This document shows, piece after piece, positions 53,446 through 61,005 of a stretch of DNA of 64,000 bases. The stretch is from Rhizobium leguminosarum (GTDB taxonomy: Bacteria > Pseudomonadota > Alphaproteobacteria > Rhizobiales > Rhizobiaceae): assembly GCF_001652265.1 (NCBI RefSeq), contig NZ_LWBS01000263.1, positions 1 through 64,000 of the forward strand, read 5' to 3'. Position 1 is the stretch's first letter; each line of letters opens with the position of its first letter. The notes beneath the pieces are model-generated. The model had not been told where the DNA came from and searched no databases. It was given only the letters and a program-made list of their open reading frames with translations. Position numbers and translations under genes: made by a program.

Positions 53446-54080
53446 GGCCCGATCCCCAAGATCTCGGCGGCGAACGCGGCGATCTCCCGCGCGGCGGGCG
53501 ATGTCTCGTCCTGCTCGGCCGCGAGCCGCCCGGTCTGCACGACATCAGCGAAAGCGATGCGCTGGCCGATCGTGGTGCGCAGCGGCGGCGGATCGTGGTC
53601 CGCGAGCGTCTCGGCGGTTTCGCGGGCGAGGATCGTGCGGGCCGCACAGCGGTTCAGCACGAACCGCGCCTTAAGGTCCGGTCGATAGATCCGCGCTTCG
53701 CTGAGCAACGTCAGCATCTCGGCCGACGCCCAGCCGTCGAGCGGGGACGGCTGCACCGGGATCAGCACGAGGTCCGTGGCGAGCAGCGCCGACCGCATCA
53801 GGCCGGCGACGCGCGGCGGTCCGTCGATGACGACATGATCGACGTCGCGCGCCAGTTCCGGCGCTTCGCGATGGAGCGTATCGCGGGCCAGGCCGACGAC
53901 ACCGAACAGCCGATCCAGTCCCTCCCGGCTGCGCTGCTGCGACCAGTCGAGCGCTGACCCCTGCGGATCGGCGTCGATCAGCGTGACGCGCTTGCCGGCT
54001 CGCGCCCATTCACCGGCGAGATGCAGCGCCAGCGTCGTCTTGCCGACGCCGCCCTTCTGGTTGAGGAGCGCGACGATCAT
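53442..54080 (-). CDS. parA: ParA family partition ATPase
   Basis: A 212-residue short ParA: deviant Walker A KGGVGKTT (9-16), DADPQGSALDW, and Walker B HVVIDGPP. Short ParAs act with a small RHH partner, here the downstream gene. In ICEs they stabilise the excised circle. The upstream 200 bp hold a palindrome and iterons. GGGAGACC lies ahead of the start. Confidence 0.95.
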   Translation of the reverse strand: MIVALLNQKGGVGKTTLALHLAGEWARAGKRVTLIDADPQGSALDWSQQRSREGLDRLFGVVGLARDTLHREAPELARDVDHVVIDGPPRVAGLMRSALLATDLVLIPVQPSPLDGWASAEMLTLLSEARIYRPDLKARFVLNRCAARTILARETAETLADHDPPPLRTTIGQRIAFADVVQTGRLAAEQDETSPAAREIAAFAAEILGIGP

Positions 54081-54141
54081 GACGGTCTCCCGGGAAAAGG
54101 GGACTCGTCCACACGGCGCGAAAAAGCCGGTTCCGTTAGAA

Positions 54142-54158
54142 AGATTCCGAAGGAATCT
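54142..54158. promoter_or_regulatory. palindrome upstream of parA
   Basis: AGATTCCGAAGGAATCT is a perfect inverted repeat (arms of 7 bp, centre GAA) 62 bp upstream of the parA start, with a looser GATTC...GGAATC repeat at about 54191-54209. This looks like an operator for the RHH protein, or a partition site. Confidence 0.5.
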
Positions 54159-54217
54159 AGGTTAGATAAGTTACGGGGCTCGCAAGCTGCTGATTCAGCG
54201 TAAGGAATCGACGATTT

Positions 54218-54282
54218 CGGTCCCCGATAGCACGAGAGTCCGGTCCCCGATGGCACGACAGTGCCGGTCCCCGATAGCACGA
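54218..54282. repeat. iteron array, probable vegetative origin (oriV)
   Basis: The 18-bp unit CGGTCCCCGATAGCACGA occurs at 54218-54235 and 54265-54282, and with one mismatch (G for A) at 54241-54258. Starts are 23 and 24 bp apart, about two helical turns. The array lies directly after repA and before parA, where RepA-type initiators bind. The minus-strand frame through it (54077-54292) repeats SGTG peptides only because of the iterons. Confidence 0.75.
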
Positions 54283-54288
54283 GACTAT

Positions 54289-55176
54289 TCACAGCTTATT
54301 CCCAGGGCGAGTTGTCGAGCGGCGACGGCGGCGTGGAATGCCGAGCGCGTCGGGATCGGTCGGTGCAAAGGACAGGATTTCGGGGCCCCCGAGGCATTGC
54401 TCGATGGTCAGCCGGTAGCCCGGCAGCGGCTGGCGGCGGACGATGTCGCGCAGGTCGTAGGCGAAGTGCTTGAGCGGCGAGAGGCTGCCGGACTTCGCGT
54501 GGAGATGCGGGAAGTCGAAGCTCCAGCCGAACTCTTGGCGACCGCCGTGCTTGCGCACCAGGCGGTAGAGCCAGCGCTCCAGGCCGCCCGTGAGACCGAA
54601 ATAGTTTCGGTCGATTGTGAGGACGAGCGCGTCGTCCAGGACGGCGCCATAGAACCAGTCGGGGAGGATCAGCTCGAGACCGAGCGGATGGCCCCGATGG
54701 TCGGCGCGCTCCTTCCATTCATTGATCCATGAGAAGCGGTGCATCCGCCGTTCGGTCGGCTGGCGGATCGAGGTCGCGATCGTGGTCGATTGCAATCGGT
54801 CGAGTGCCGCCTTCAGGCGGTCGTAGTCGCGCAGCGACACGCCGCGGCCGATGAAGTTCAAGATTTCATAGGGGGTGGTCGCCATCAGGCGTGATGGGCG
54901 CAGGCCGACGTCGCGCGCCTCGACGATCTGCGAGGCCGCCCAGATCAAGACATCCGCGTCCCAGATCGTGGCCATGCCGTGCTCGGGCACGGCTTCGACG
55001 CGGATTTTCACCGAGCCGGCCTTGAAGTCGATCGGCGCCAGGCGCTTCGACTTGGCCAGCGAGAAGAACGGATAGGCCATGAGGTCCTGCGCATCGCGCG
55101 GCGCGAGATCGCCGGGCAGTGCCTGGAACAAATCGAGCTGTGCGCGCTCATCGTGATGGGTGTGGCGGGACGACAC
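54289..55176 (-). CDS. repA: replication initiator protein RepA (RPA family)
   Basis: A 295-residue initiator of the plasmid RepA/RPA family (YPFFSLAKSKRLAPIDF, ATIWDADVLIW, TTPYEILNFIGRG, ERWLYRLVRKH). It would bind the adjacent iterons and start theta replication. Its presence means the excised element can probably replicate, as a plasmid does. The gene follows the excisionase-like gene by 11 bp, placing replication under the same control as excision. Confidence 0.92.
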   Translation of the reverse strand: MSSRHTHHDERAQLDLFQALPGDLAPRDAQDLMAYPFFSLAKSKRLAPIDFKAGSVKIRVEAVPEHGMATIWDADVLIWAASQIVEARDVGLRPSRLMATTPYEILNFIGRGVSLRDYDRLKAALDRLQSTTIATSIRQPTERRMHRFSWINEWKERADHRGHPLGLELILPDWFYGAVLDDALVLTIDRNYFGLTGGLERWLYRLVRKHGGRQEFGWSFDFPHLHAKSGSLSPLKHFAYDLRDIVRRQPLPGYRLTIEQCLGGPEILSFAPTDPDALGIPRRRRRSTTRPGNKL

Positions 55177-55187
55177 GGCCGGCCACC

Positions 55188-55475
55188 TCAGCGCGCGAAG
55201 CGGCCGCCGACGGTGGCGGAGGATGCGGTGGTCTGGCGTTTTGCTGGCAGCACGGTCCCGCCGCGAGGATCGGAGGTCGAGGTCACGAGGCCGCGATCCG
55301 CCCAGGCTTGAAGGTCATCGACGGAATAGACGACGCGACCGCCGAGCTTGCGGTAGTTCGGGCCGGTCCCATAGGTCCGGTGCTTTTCAAGAGTGCGCTC
55401 GGAGAGACCAAGGAAGCGGGCGGCCTCCTGCGTTCTCAGGTAGCGTGGCGGTAGATTGGCGGGTTTTTCGGCCAT
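55188..55475 (-). CDS. excisionase-like helix-turn-helix protein
   Basis: A 95-residue protein of the MerR/excisionase fold: YLRTQEAARFLGLSERTLEKHRTYG is the recognition helix region and RKLGGRVVYSVDDLQAW the wing. It heads the run excisionase-repA-parA-traF-relaxase. By fold and position it resembles RdfS-type directionality factors of rhizobial ICEs, but general transcriptional repressors of this fold also occur here. ATG at 55475; a palindrome lies just upstream. Confidence 0.85.
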   Translation of the reverse strand: MAEKPANLPPRYLRTQEAARFLGLSERTLEKHRTYGTGPNYRKLGGRVVYSVDDLQAWADRGLVTSTSDPRGGTVLPAKRQTTASSATVGGRFAR

Positions 55476-55502
55476 GATCGAACCTCCGTGGTCTCGCGGG
55501 CG

Positions 55503-55521
55503 GCCGCTTCGAATAAGCGGC
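55503..55521. promoter_or_regulatory. palindrome ahead of the excisionase/rep/tra operon
   Basis: GCCGCTT (55503-55509) and AAGCGGC (55515-55521) form a perfect 7-bp inverted repeat with a 5-bp centre, 28 bp upstream of the excisionase-like start. It is well placed to be an operator for that protein or the target of the FseA-like activator. Confidence 0.45.
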
Positions 55522-55601
55522 GGGTTGCGAGCACGGTGGCGCGAAGACGGCGCCTCGGACGATGTCGAAGTAAGATGCTAAAATCGACACGCGAACGGGT
55601 A

Positions 55602-56201
55602 TCAGCGATCCCGGCGTGGGCGGCGCAGCAATGTCCGGTAGCCGCCGCGAACGAGCTTCGTGCCGTCGCGGGCGAGACGGATGGTGATCTCCCGGATCGG
55701 GTCGCCGACCCAGGACGCTGCGTCGATCTTGTACCGGGGGAAGAGATGCTCGGCGACGGTGCGGTAGATGGCGCCGCTCGCGCGCGCGTCGACAGCGCGC
55801 AGCATCTGGCGGGCGCGCTGTCGTCTTTGCGGCGTGATGCGCGGATCGGGCGGCACACGCTTTCCGAACATTGCGTGCCAGAGGCGTTCAACCGCGGTCA
55901 GCCGGTCGGGCGTCAATTCGTCGAACAGGATGAAGGCGCCGAGTGGACGTGCATCATCGACGTCGACCAGGGCCACGTCGTGGGACTCGCCCCGCACCGT
56001 AAGCCGGATCAGATCAGGATCATGCTCGATGATGGCATGGGCGTGCAGATCCTCAACGAGGAGGCGGAGTTCTCCCGCCGGGTTCGGTCCGGCGGTGAAC
56101 GGGAGTGTCGCGGGATCGGCTTGCGGGGTCCAGAAGATCGGCTGGATGAGCGCCGAGTTGCGAGGGTCGGCGACGAAATCGCAACCCCCATTGTTCGGCA
56201 A
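55602..56201 (-). CDS. DUF2285 protein, C-terminal frame of an FseA-like activator
   Basis: An open frame of about 199 codons with the DUF2285 pattern (LWHAMFGKRVPPDPRITPQRRQRARQMLRAVDARASG, IREITIRLARDG, RGGYRTLL). On its own it has only a TTG start inside the preceding gene, and conserved sequence begins at VADPRNSALIQP. The missing N-terminus is encoded by the overlapping frame at 56053-56367, one base out of phase. The full product (about 254 residues) would come from a +1 shift at 56175-56178, as known for FseA (Msi172-Msi171) of ICEMlSymR7A. It would activate excision and transfer genes. Confidence 0.8.
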   Translation of the reverse strand: MPNNGGCDFVADPRNSALIQPIFWTPQADPATLPFTAGPNPAGELRLLVEDLHAHAIIEHDPDLIRLTVRGESHDVALVDVDDARPLGAFILFDELTPDRLTAVERLWHAMFGKRVPPDPRITPQRRQRARQMLRAVDARASGAIYRTVAEHLFPRYKIDAASWVGDPIREITIRLARDGTKLVRGGYRTLLRRPRRDR

Positions 56202-56367
56202 ACTCCTGGGCGATGTCTTCGGTCAGTCGCCCGACGGCTACCAGTTCCTGATATGATTTTCTGTAATCGGGATTACGACGCAAGAACTCCCAGGCAAGAT
56301 CGCCGGGCGTTAACTTGTCGATATAGTCATAGGCAGCTTCAGACTGCCAACTTTCATCCTCGGACAT
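56053..56367 (-). CDS. DUF6499 protein, N-terminal frame of an FseA-like activator
   Basis: Encodes 104 residues in the zero frame. Residues 1-64 are the conserved DUF6499 domain (SEAAYDYIDKLTPGDLAWEFLRRNPDYR, then AEQWGLRF); residues 65-104 are Arg/Pro-rich and look like out-of-frame sequence. The ATG at 56367 has GGTGGAG upstream. The conserved reading continues in the +1 frame after the Phe codon at 56176-56178. In fused relatives WGLRF is followed directly by the segment seen in the other frame. Confidence 0.8.
   Translation of the reverse strand: MSEDESWQSEAAYDYIDKLTPGDLAWEFLRRNPDYRKSYQELVAVGRLTEDIAQEFAEQWGLRFRRRPSQLGAHPADLLDPASRSRDTPVHRRTEPGGRTPPPR
56175..56178 (-). promoter_or_regulatory. 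putative +1 programmed ribosomal frameshift site (TTTC)
   Basis: On the coding strand the zero frame reads CGA TTT CGT. If tRNA-Phe slips from TTT to TTC the next codon is GTC, joining WGLRF to VADPRNSAL, which restores the domain order of fused DUF6499-DUF2285 proteins. This matches the frameshift control described for FseA. A simple mutation is the alternative. Confidence 0.65.
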
Positions 56368-56485
56368 TCTCCACCGCCTCCGCGCAAGGTTGTGCAACGC
56401 GAGTTATGCAGCGAATACGATTCCGGGTTGAACGAAGCGCGGGAAGAACGAAGTGGCCGCAACGTGATGCGGTTTGTGCATCACC

Positions 56486-56749
56486 TCAGTGCAGACGACC
56501 CTGAAGCAGCTGAAAGAAGCCGTTGGTGGTCATCCATTTCGCTCGGTCGAGATGGCTGGCGTAGATGCGTAAGGCGCGCTCCGGCTCGGCCTTGGCATCG
56601 AGGCCGAAGAGGACCTCGACGACCTCCCTCCAGTCCGCGCTCGCCGCGTCGGCGTCGAGCAGCCGGGCATAGAGCTTCAGATGCGCCTCGTCATAGGTGG
56701 TCAATACCGCCTCGGCCGGCGGCTGATCGAGAAAATCGTCTTTGGTCAC
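56486..56749 (-). CDS. small DUF2285 protein, QseM-like antiactivator
   Basis: An 87-residue protein with the DUF2285 core DEAHLKLYARLLDADAASADWREV...AERALRIYASHLDRAKWMTTNGFFQLL. Single-domain DUF2285 proteins next to fseA in Mesorhizobium ICEs (QseM) bind the activator and keep transfer off. The GTG at 56749 is chosen; a TTG at 56824 would add 25 residues. It lies 118 bp upstream of the fseA-like genes and after an XRE gene on the same strand. Confidence 0.75.
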   Translation of the reverse strand: MTKDDFLDQPPAEAVLTTYDEAHLKLYARLLDADAASADWREVVEVLFGLDAKAEPERALRIYASHLDRAKWMTTNGFFQLLQGRLH

Positions 56750-56869
56750 AACATCCCCCGATGGCGAGATGTATCCAAACTGGAGGAGATTGTTAACCGT
56801 GATTTGACCGGAATGATGGCGCAAGGCCCTGACGCGGGAAGAGGTGGCAGCGCCGCGACGTGTCGAACG

Positions 56870-57112
56870 TCAGGTTTCCTTCTTTGTCTCAACGAGCAGT
56901 ACTCCCTTGCCCTGATCGGAGTTCAGGAAGACGATGCCAGCGCGTTCGAAAGCCCGTCTCACCTCATCGCGCGTGCTCTCAAACACCTCGAGGCCGCTGG
57001 GGGATTCGAGGCGCTTGAGCGCGGTCAATGAGACCCGGGCCTTGTCAGCGAGCGTCTCCTGTGTCCAACCCAGCAGCGCGCGTGCGGCCCGAAACTGTCG
57101 GGCGGTGATCAT
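56870..57112 (-). CDS. XRE family repressor, QseC-like
   Basis: An 80-residue protein made of one helix-turn-helix (AARALLGWTQETLADKARVSLTALKRLE, about 9-36) and a short wing ending GVLLVETKKET. Small XRE proteins at this place (QseC) repress the antiactivator gene and themselves. GGAGG lies ahead of its ATG, and a palindrome is found at 57156-57170. The match to QseC is by size, fold and position. Confidence 0.8.
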   Translation of the reverse strand: MITARQFRAARALLGWTQETLADKARVSLTALKRLESPSGLEVFESTRDEVRRAFERAGIVFLNSDQGKGVLLVETKKET

Positions 57113-57155
57113 GCATGATCACCTCCCACACGGACCTACGCGTACGCCAAAACTA

Positions 57156-57170
57156 CGGCTATAATAGTCG
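57156..57170. promoter_or_regulatory. near-perfect palindrome upstream of the XRE gene
   Basis: CGGCTATAATAGTCG has 7-bp arms with one mismatch around a central A and contains a TATAAT-like box. About 45 bp ahead of the XRE start, it is a good candidate for its own operator over the promoter. Confidence 0.5.
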
Positions 57171-57255
57171 TTCTTAGCGGGATTTTCCAGCCAGAAGTGG
57201 CTGTTTGGACTCTCTACGGTGGATTGGGGCCGCAACTGATTCGGTCGCCGCAAGC

Positions 57256-57287
57256 CGAAGGCCCCGGCCTTCCGGCCGGGGCCTTCG
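57256..57287 (-). terminator. strong GC hairpin after the second DUF736 gene
   Basis: CGAAGGCCCCGGCC (57256-57269) and GGCCGGGGCCTTCG (57274-57287) form a perfect 14-bp stem with a TTCC loop, 9 bp after the DUF736 stop. It is the strongest stem in the window. No T-run follows, so termination may depend on Rho or the stem alone. Confidence 0.75.
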
Positions 57288-57295
57288 CGGGGGCC

Positions 57296-57622
57296 TCAGT
57301 CGCCGCGCCGCCCGTTGGGGCGGGACCAGATCAGCGAGAAGGTGTCACCTTCGTCGTCGTCGAAGAGGTTGGCGTAGATCGGGGCATTGAAGCTCGGATC
57401 GTCGAGCTTGAGCCCCAGATAGTCGCGGCCCTCGTTGGAGCGCTTGGACCAGGCGGCGCCGATCTCGGCGCGGCCGACCAGGACCCGGTGGCTGGGGGCG
57501 TTCTCGCCGGTGGCGCGCTGGTCTGGGACGATGCGCACGTTCTTGGCCTGGACGCTTAGGGTGACGATTTCGCCGGTGAACTCGTTCGAGCCGGTCATTT
57601 TGAAGGTGCCGATGGTCGCCAT
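57296..57622 (-). CDS. DUF736 family protein (second copy)
   Basis: A 108-residue DUF736 protein: MATIGTFKMTGSNEFTGEI, HRVLVGRAEIGAAW, YLGLKLDDPSFNAPIYANLF, SLIWSRP. Function unknown. It is related to the copy at 51737-52087 but differs enough that recent duplication is unlikely. It is transcribed alone towards the QseC-like gene with a strong hairpin after it. ATG at 57622. Confidence 0.92.
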   Translation of the reverse strand: MATIGTFKMTGSNEFTGEIVTLSVQAKNVRIVPDQRATGENAPSHRVLVGRAEIGAAWSKRSNEGRDYLGLKLDDPSFNAPIYANLFDDDEGDTFSLIWSRPNGRRGD

Positions 57623-58223
57623 TGTAAGTCTCCGTTTTCCGTTCCCGAGCCCGCACCATTGCGGCCTCGATGGCGATCGGTTGGCCGGAGGGGATCGACG
57701 GCGCACCCCTTCCTCGGGGCCCCCGGCGTGCTTGCGGGCTGGGGTGGGGATGGGGTCTGACAGCCAAGGAGGACTTTCTTGTCTCGCGAGGAATGGCGGC
57801 GCAGCCGGCAGGGGAAGAAAGTTTGATGCGGCTGTTGCGTCATAGGCTATCAAGGCGAAGCCGGCCTTCGGCCAGATCAGGCCATTGAAGAGGCCGTTTG
57901 GAGCGGTCGAGGCACGGTCAGAGAACGGAGAAGATGGCGACCTTCCCGCACCGGCAAACCGGCGTCGCGGAAATGCTCACCGGCTTCATCTCCTCCCGGC
58001 AGGCCTACGCCGCTGCATCGTGACCCCGTCGCCAAATGGGAGATAGCCACGCCGGATGTTCGGTGTGTCGCCGTGAAATGTCTTGCCACGACAGCCACTC
58101 CGATGAAGGCCCCTTCCGGGGCTCAGCGCCTATCCGAACTCCACGCTTCGATCCCAATAACCTAAGACGACGTGGGCCACCGCTGCTATCGCTGGCCTCG
58201 CCCCGCAACGGCGATGACGATGA
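57623..58223. other. region without a supported gene
   Basis: About 600 bp upstream of the second DUF736 gene. Frames on both strands are short, overlapping and Arg/Pro-rich. The base make-up is uneven, with an AT-richer part around 57770-57850. It probably holds the DUF736 promoter; nothing else is recognised. Confidence 0.4.
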
Positions 58224-58667
58224 TCAGGCTCGCGCGAAATCCCGGTCAGAAGGGCCCGGGGCCGCCGCCATTCCTGCGACCCGCACTAAGGCGGTGATGC
58301 CGACCGCGATCGCACCAATGACGGAGAAGGTGATCTGCCATCCCTCGGAAGGTATGAGGTGCTTCACAATGCCATGCGTGGCATGGAATCCAGCAATCGC
58401 CGCCGGCGCGACGAAGGCGATGGCCACGATCAGCTTCAGCCACGTCGGCCGGACGAAGGTGATCAGCAGGTAACCGGCCGCTAGCGTGAGGGCAGCGGCA
58501 ACGGCCCCGACGAGGACCGCGCCGGGCATCTCGGCACCGGTGCCGTGCGCCCAGGCGCCCGCGGTCATGCCGACGAACGCCGGCAGCGCGAAGACGGCCA
58601 GCGTGAACAGCAGCCAGCAAAGCAGGCCGATGGCTGCGAGCGATGCAAGTATTGCGAGGATGATCAT
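58224..58667 (-). CDS. small membrane protein of unknown function
   Basis: A 147-residue inner-membrane protein with about four hydrophobic segments (MIILAILASLAAIGLLCWLLFTLAVFALP at the start, then PGAVLVGAVAAALTLAAGYLLI, LKLIVAIAFVAPAAIAGF, FSVIGAIAVGITALV). ATG at 58667 has GGAG nine bases upstream; ATG 58682 adds five residues. No family recognised. Small membrane proteins of this type are common in the variable part of rhizobial ICEs. Confidence 0.7.
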   Translation of the reverse strand: MIILAILASLAAIGLLCWLLFTLAVFALPAFVGMTAGAWAHGTGAEMPGAVLVGAVAAALTLAAGYLLITFVRPTWLKLIVAIAFVAPAAIAGFHATHGIVKHLIPSEGWQITFSVIGAIAVGITALVRVAGMAAAPGPSDRDFARA

Positions 58668-58802
58668 AGTGGTGGACTCCATGAGAAAAGTGTAACGGTC
58701 GCGCCTCCACCACCACCACGGCGCGCTTGAACATAGCTGAAAATCGACTCCGCTGGGAGCGGAAATCGCGTGCGACTTCAGCGCGGCGGCGGTTCGCCCC
58801 GG

Positions 58803-58970
58803 TTAAGGGGCGAAGGGATCAATCTCATGGACGATCGCGGCCATGTCGCCGTCGTACTCACTTGCCGGCGTCACCGAGAGGGTGCCGTCGTCGGCCTGGA
58901 AGATGATGATGGCGACCATCAAGGTGGTGGCGAGGCTGAAGGCGAAGGCGTGCGCGTCGTTGAGGGACAT
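58803..58970 (-). CDS. 55-residue protein with one membrane helix
   Basis: A small protein MSLNDAHAFAFSLATT with a hydrophobic stretch LATTLMVAIIIFQ and an acidic C-terminus (EYDGDMAAIVHEIDPFAP). The ATG at 58970 has GGAG upstream at good spacing, which favours a real gene. Function unknown. Confidence 0.55.
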   Translation of the reverse strand: MSLNDAHAFAFSLATTLMVAIIIFQADDGTLSVTPASEYDGDMAAIVHEIDPFAP

Positions 58971-59397
58971 CGATCCGGCTCCTGTTTGAGCGGAGGACCA
59001 TCCCCCGCTGACAGGCGCCCGAAGTGTCGGACTGAACGCTGCAATCACCGCGCAGGCGCAGCCGAAGCGGCGGCATGCTCGCATAGCCGACCCTTTACGG
59101 GTTTATGGCGTCAGGCGATCAGTCTGACCAAGGATCAGCGCAGCTAAGCGGGGTGGTGCTCCGAGATCAGAGCTCGATCAGCACCGCTGGATCGTTCGAC
59201 ATGGCAGCTCGCACTTCCGGCGGCTCGGTAGACCAGGGAACCGTTCCGATACCGGTCGTTGCAGCAATCCACATCAGGTTTCGGGAAAGCAGACCGACCG
59301 GACGCATCGGGAATACCCATCCTGCGCCGGCTATTACGCAGAACCTTCCTTTAAGGAGGGCCCGTGCGGTCGCACAGACTTGCAGCTTGGGGAGGAG
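58971..59397. other. region without a supported gene
   Basis: About 430 bp between the 55-residue gene and the HxlR gene. No conserved frame, repeat or RNA is apparent. It marks the left edge of the HxlR/oxidoreductase cargo pair. Confidence 0.35.
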
Positions 59398-59763
59398 TTA
59401 CGAAGCCGCCATCTCAGATTGCTGGAACAGGTCCATGTTGGCTTCTCCCCAAGCTGAAAGGGATAGAAGGATCGGTATGAATGTCCGGCCCCGATCAGAC
59501 AAGCTGTATTCGACCTTGGGTGGCACCTGAGCATGGACGACGCGATTGATCAGTCCGTCGGCTTCCAATTCGCGCAACTGATTGGTCAAGGTCCTCTGCG
59601 TGACCCCGGACATCAAGCGCATCAACTCGTTGAAACGGACAGTACCTCTTTCCTGAAGATACCAAAGCGCAACGCATTTCCATTTTCCGTCGATCAGACT
59701 GATCGCGGCCTCTACCGCGCAACCGGGATTGCTATCCAGACTGGTGTGGCGCCGCTTGACCAT
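59398..59763 (-). CDS. HxlR family transcriptional regulator
   Basis: A 121-residue MarR-like winged-helix regulator: CAVEAAISLIDGKWKCVALWYL (the conserved GKW with CxxE), RFNELMRLMSGVTQRTLTNQLRELEADGLINR and the wing VPPKVEYSLSDRG. The N-terminal Cys is the redox- or aldehyde-sensing residue in several HxlR members. It is divergent from the oxidoreductase gene at 59872 and should control it. Confidence 0.93.
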   Translation of the reverse strand: MVKRRHTSLDSNPGCAVEAAISLIDGKWKCVALWYLQERGTVRFNELMRLMSGVTQRTLTNQLRELEADGLINRVVHAQVPPKVEYSLSDRGRTFIPILLSLSAWGEANMDLFQQSEMAAS

Positions 59764-59773
59764 GGCAGTATCC

Positions 59774-59801
59774 TTTTGTGCACCTAGGGTAAATTTTGTG
59801 C
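59774..59801. promoter_or_regulatory. direct repeats in the HxlR/oxidoreductase intergenic region
   Basis: TTTTGTGC occurs at 59774-59781 and 59794-59801, exactly 20 bp (two helical turns) apart, in the 108-bp divergent region, so a dimeric regulator could bind both on one face. AT-rich promoter-like sequence follows to 59870. Confidence 0.45.
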
Positions 59802-59871
59802 GTATTACATATGATGTGAGTATCCACTATTAAAGCTCTTACCATCAAATGATTTTGAGAAAGGTAAGATC

Positions 59872-60876
59872 ATGACCGACACCATGAAGGCGATCGTCCT
59901 CGCCAACTTCGGTGGCTTCGACGCTTTCGAGATGCGCGATGCTACTGTACCAGTCGTCGGACCTCGGCAGGTCCGGGTGCGCGTTCACGCCACCGCCATT
60001 AATCCCCTGGACTATCAGATCCGACGTGGTGACTACGCCGACTACGTGCCGCTCCCCGCCATCATCGGTCACGACGTTTCCGGCGTCGTGGAGGAGAAGG
60101 GGGCGGATGTGAGCGAGTTCGACGTAGGCGACGAGGTTTACTACACGCCCAAAATCTTCGGCGGCCCCGGCTCATATGCGGAGCAGCACGTTGCCGATGT
60201 CGATCTGGTCGCCCGCAAGCCGCACAACATCAACCACCTAGAGGCCGCCAGCCTGACGCTGGTTGGGGGGACGGTCTGGGAAGCTTTGGTGACCCGCGCC
60301 CAGCTTGCCGTTCACGAGACCATTCTGATCCATGGCGGTGCCGGCGGTGTGGGTACGGTTGCGATTCAGCTTGCCAAGGCGATGGGCGCGCGGGTCATCA
60401 CGACGGCGCGCCGTAGCAACCATGAGTTCGTGCGTTCGCTCGGAGCGGACGAGGTAATCGATCACACGTCCGATGACTACGTCTCAGCCGTGGCGGAGCT
60501 GACGCATGGGCAAGGGGTGAACGTCGTATTCGACACCATCGGAGGCGACACCCTGACGAGAAGCGCGCTCGCCCTCGCGGACGCCGGACGGCTGGTCAGC
60601 ATCGTCGACATCGCACAGCCGCAGAACCTGATCGAGGCTTGGGGAAAGAACGCCGCCTACCATTTCGTGTTCACCCGTCAGAACCGAGGCAAGCTCGACG
60701 CGCTGACAAACCTTATCGAACGCGGCCTGATCAAGCCGGTGATCGGCGCAGTGTTTCCTTTGGCTCGCGTAGGCGAAGCGCATGAACTGCTCGAAGGCGG
60801 AAGCTCCCGTGGGCTTCGAGGTAAGGTGGCGATCGATGTTGTTGGCCAGACTGTCGAGCTTCCCACGCCGCGATAG
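59872..60876 (+). CDS. zinc-free MDR quinone oxidoreductase
   Basis: A 334-residue medium-chain dehydrogenase of the quinone-reductase branch: [24 protein letters not shown], and the NADPH motif [22 protein letters not shown]. It lacks the cysteine lobe of zinc enzymes. Together with the divergent HxlR gene it forms the usual electrophile-responsive pair that reduces quinones or enals. ATG at 59872 follows GAAAGG. The pair interrupts the ICE core between the small membrane genes and DUF2493. Confidence 0.92.
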   Translation: MTDTMKAIVLANFGGFDAFEMRDATVPVVGPRQVRVRVHATAINPLDYQIRRGDYADYVPLPAIIGHDVSGVVEEKGADVSEFDVGDEVYYTPKIFGGPGSYAEQHVADVDLVARKPHNINHLEAASLTLVGGTVWEALVTRAQLAVHETILIHGGAGGVGTVAIQLAKAMGARVITTARRSNHEFVRSLGADEVIDHTSDDYVSAVAELTHGQGVNVVFDTIGGDTLTRSALALADAGRLVSIVDIAQPQNLIEAWGKNAAYHFVFTRQNRGKLDALTNLIERGLIKPVIGAVFPLARVGEAHELLEGGSSRGLRGKVAIDVVGQTVELPTPR

Positions 60877-61005
60877 ATACATCTATAAGTCAGCGGTATT
60901 CTCCCAAAATACCATCATTTTCGGGACAGCAGCTATCGCCCGTGCCGCCCGGAAGCCGGCTGTCCGCTCGCCACCAGTCCTTGCCGTAGCTGTTGAGGGC
61001 GGCGC

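Noticed and set aside
54077..54292. 71-codon minus-strand frame with repeated SGTG peptides
   Set aside because: The repeats come from the iterons read as codons; no ribosome site or conserved protein.
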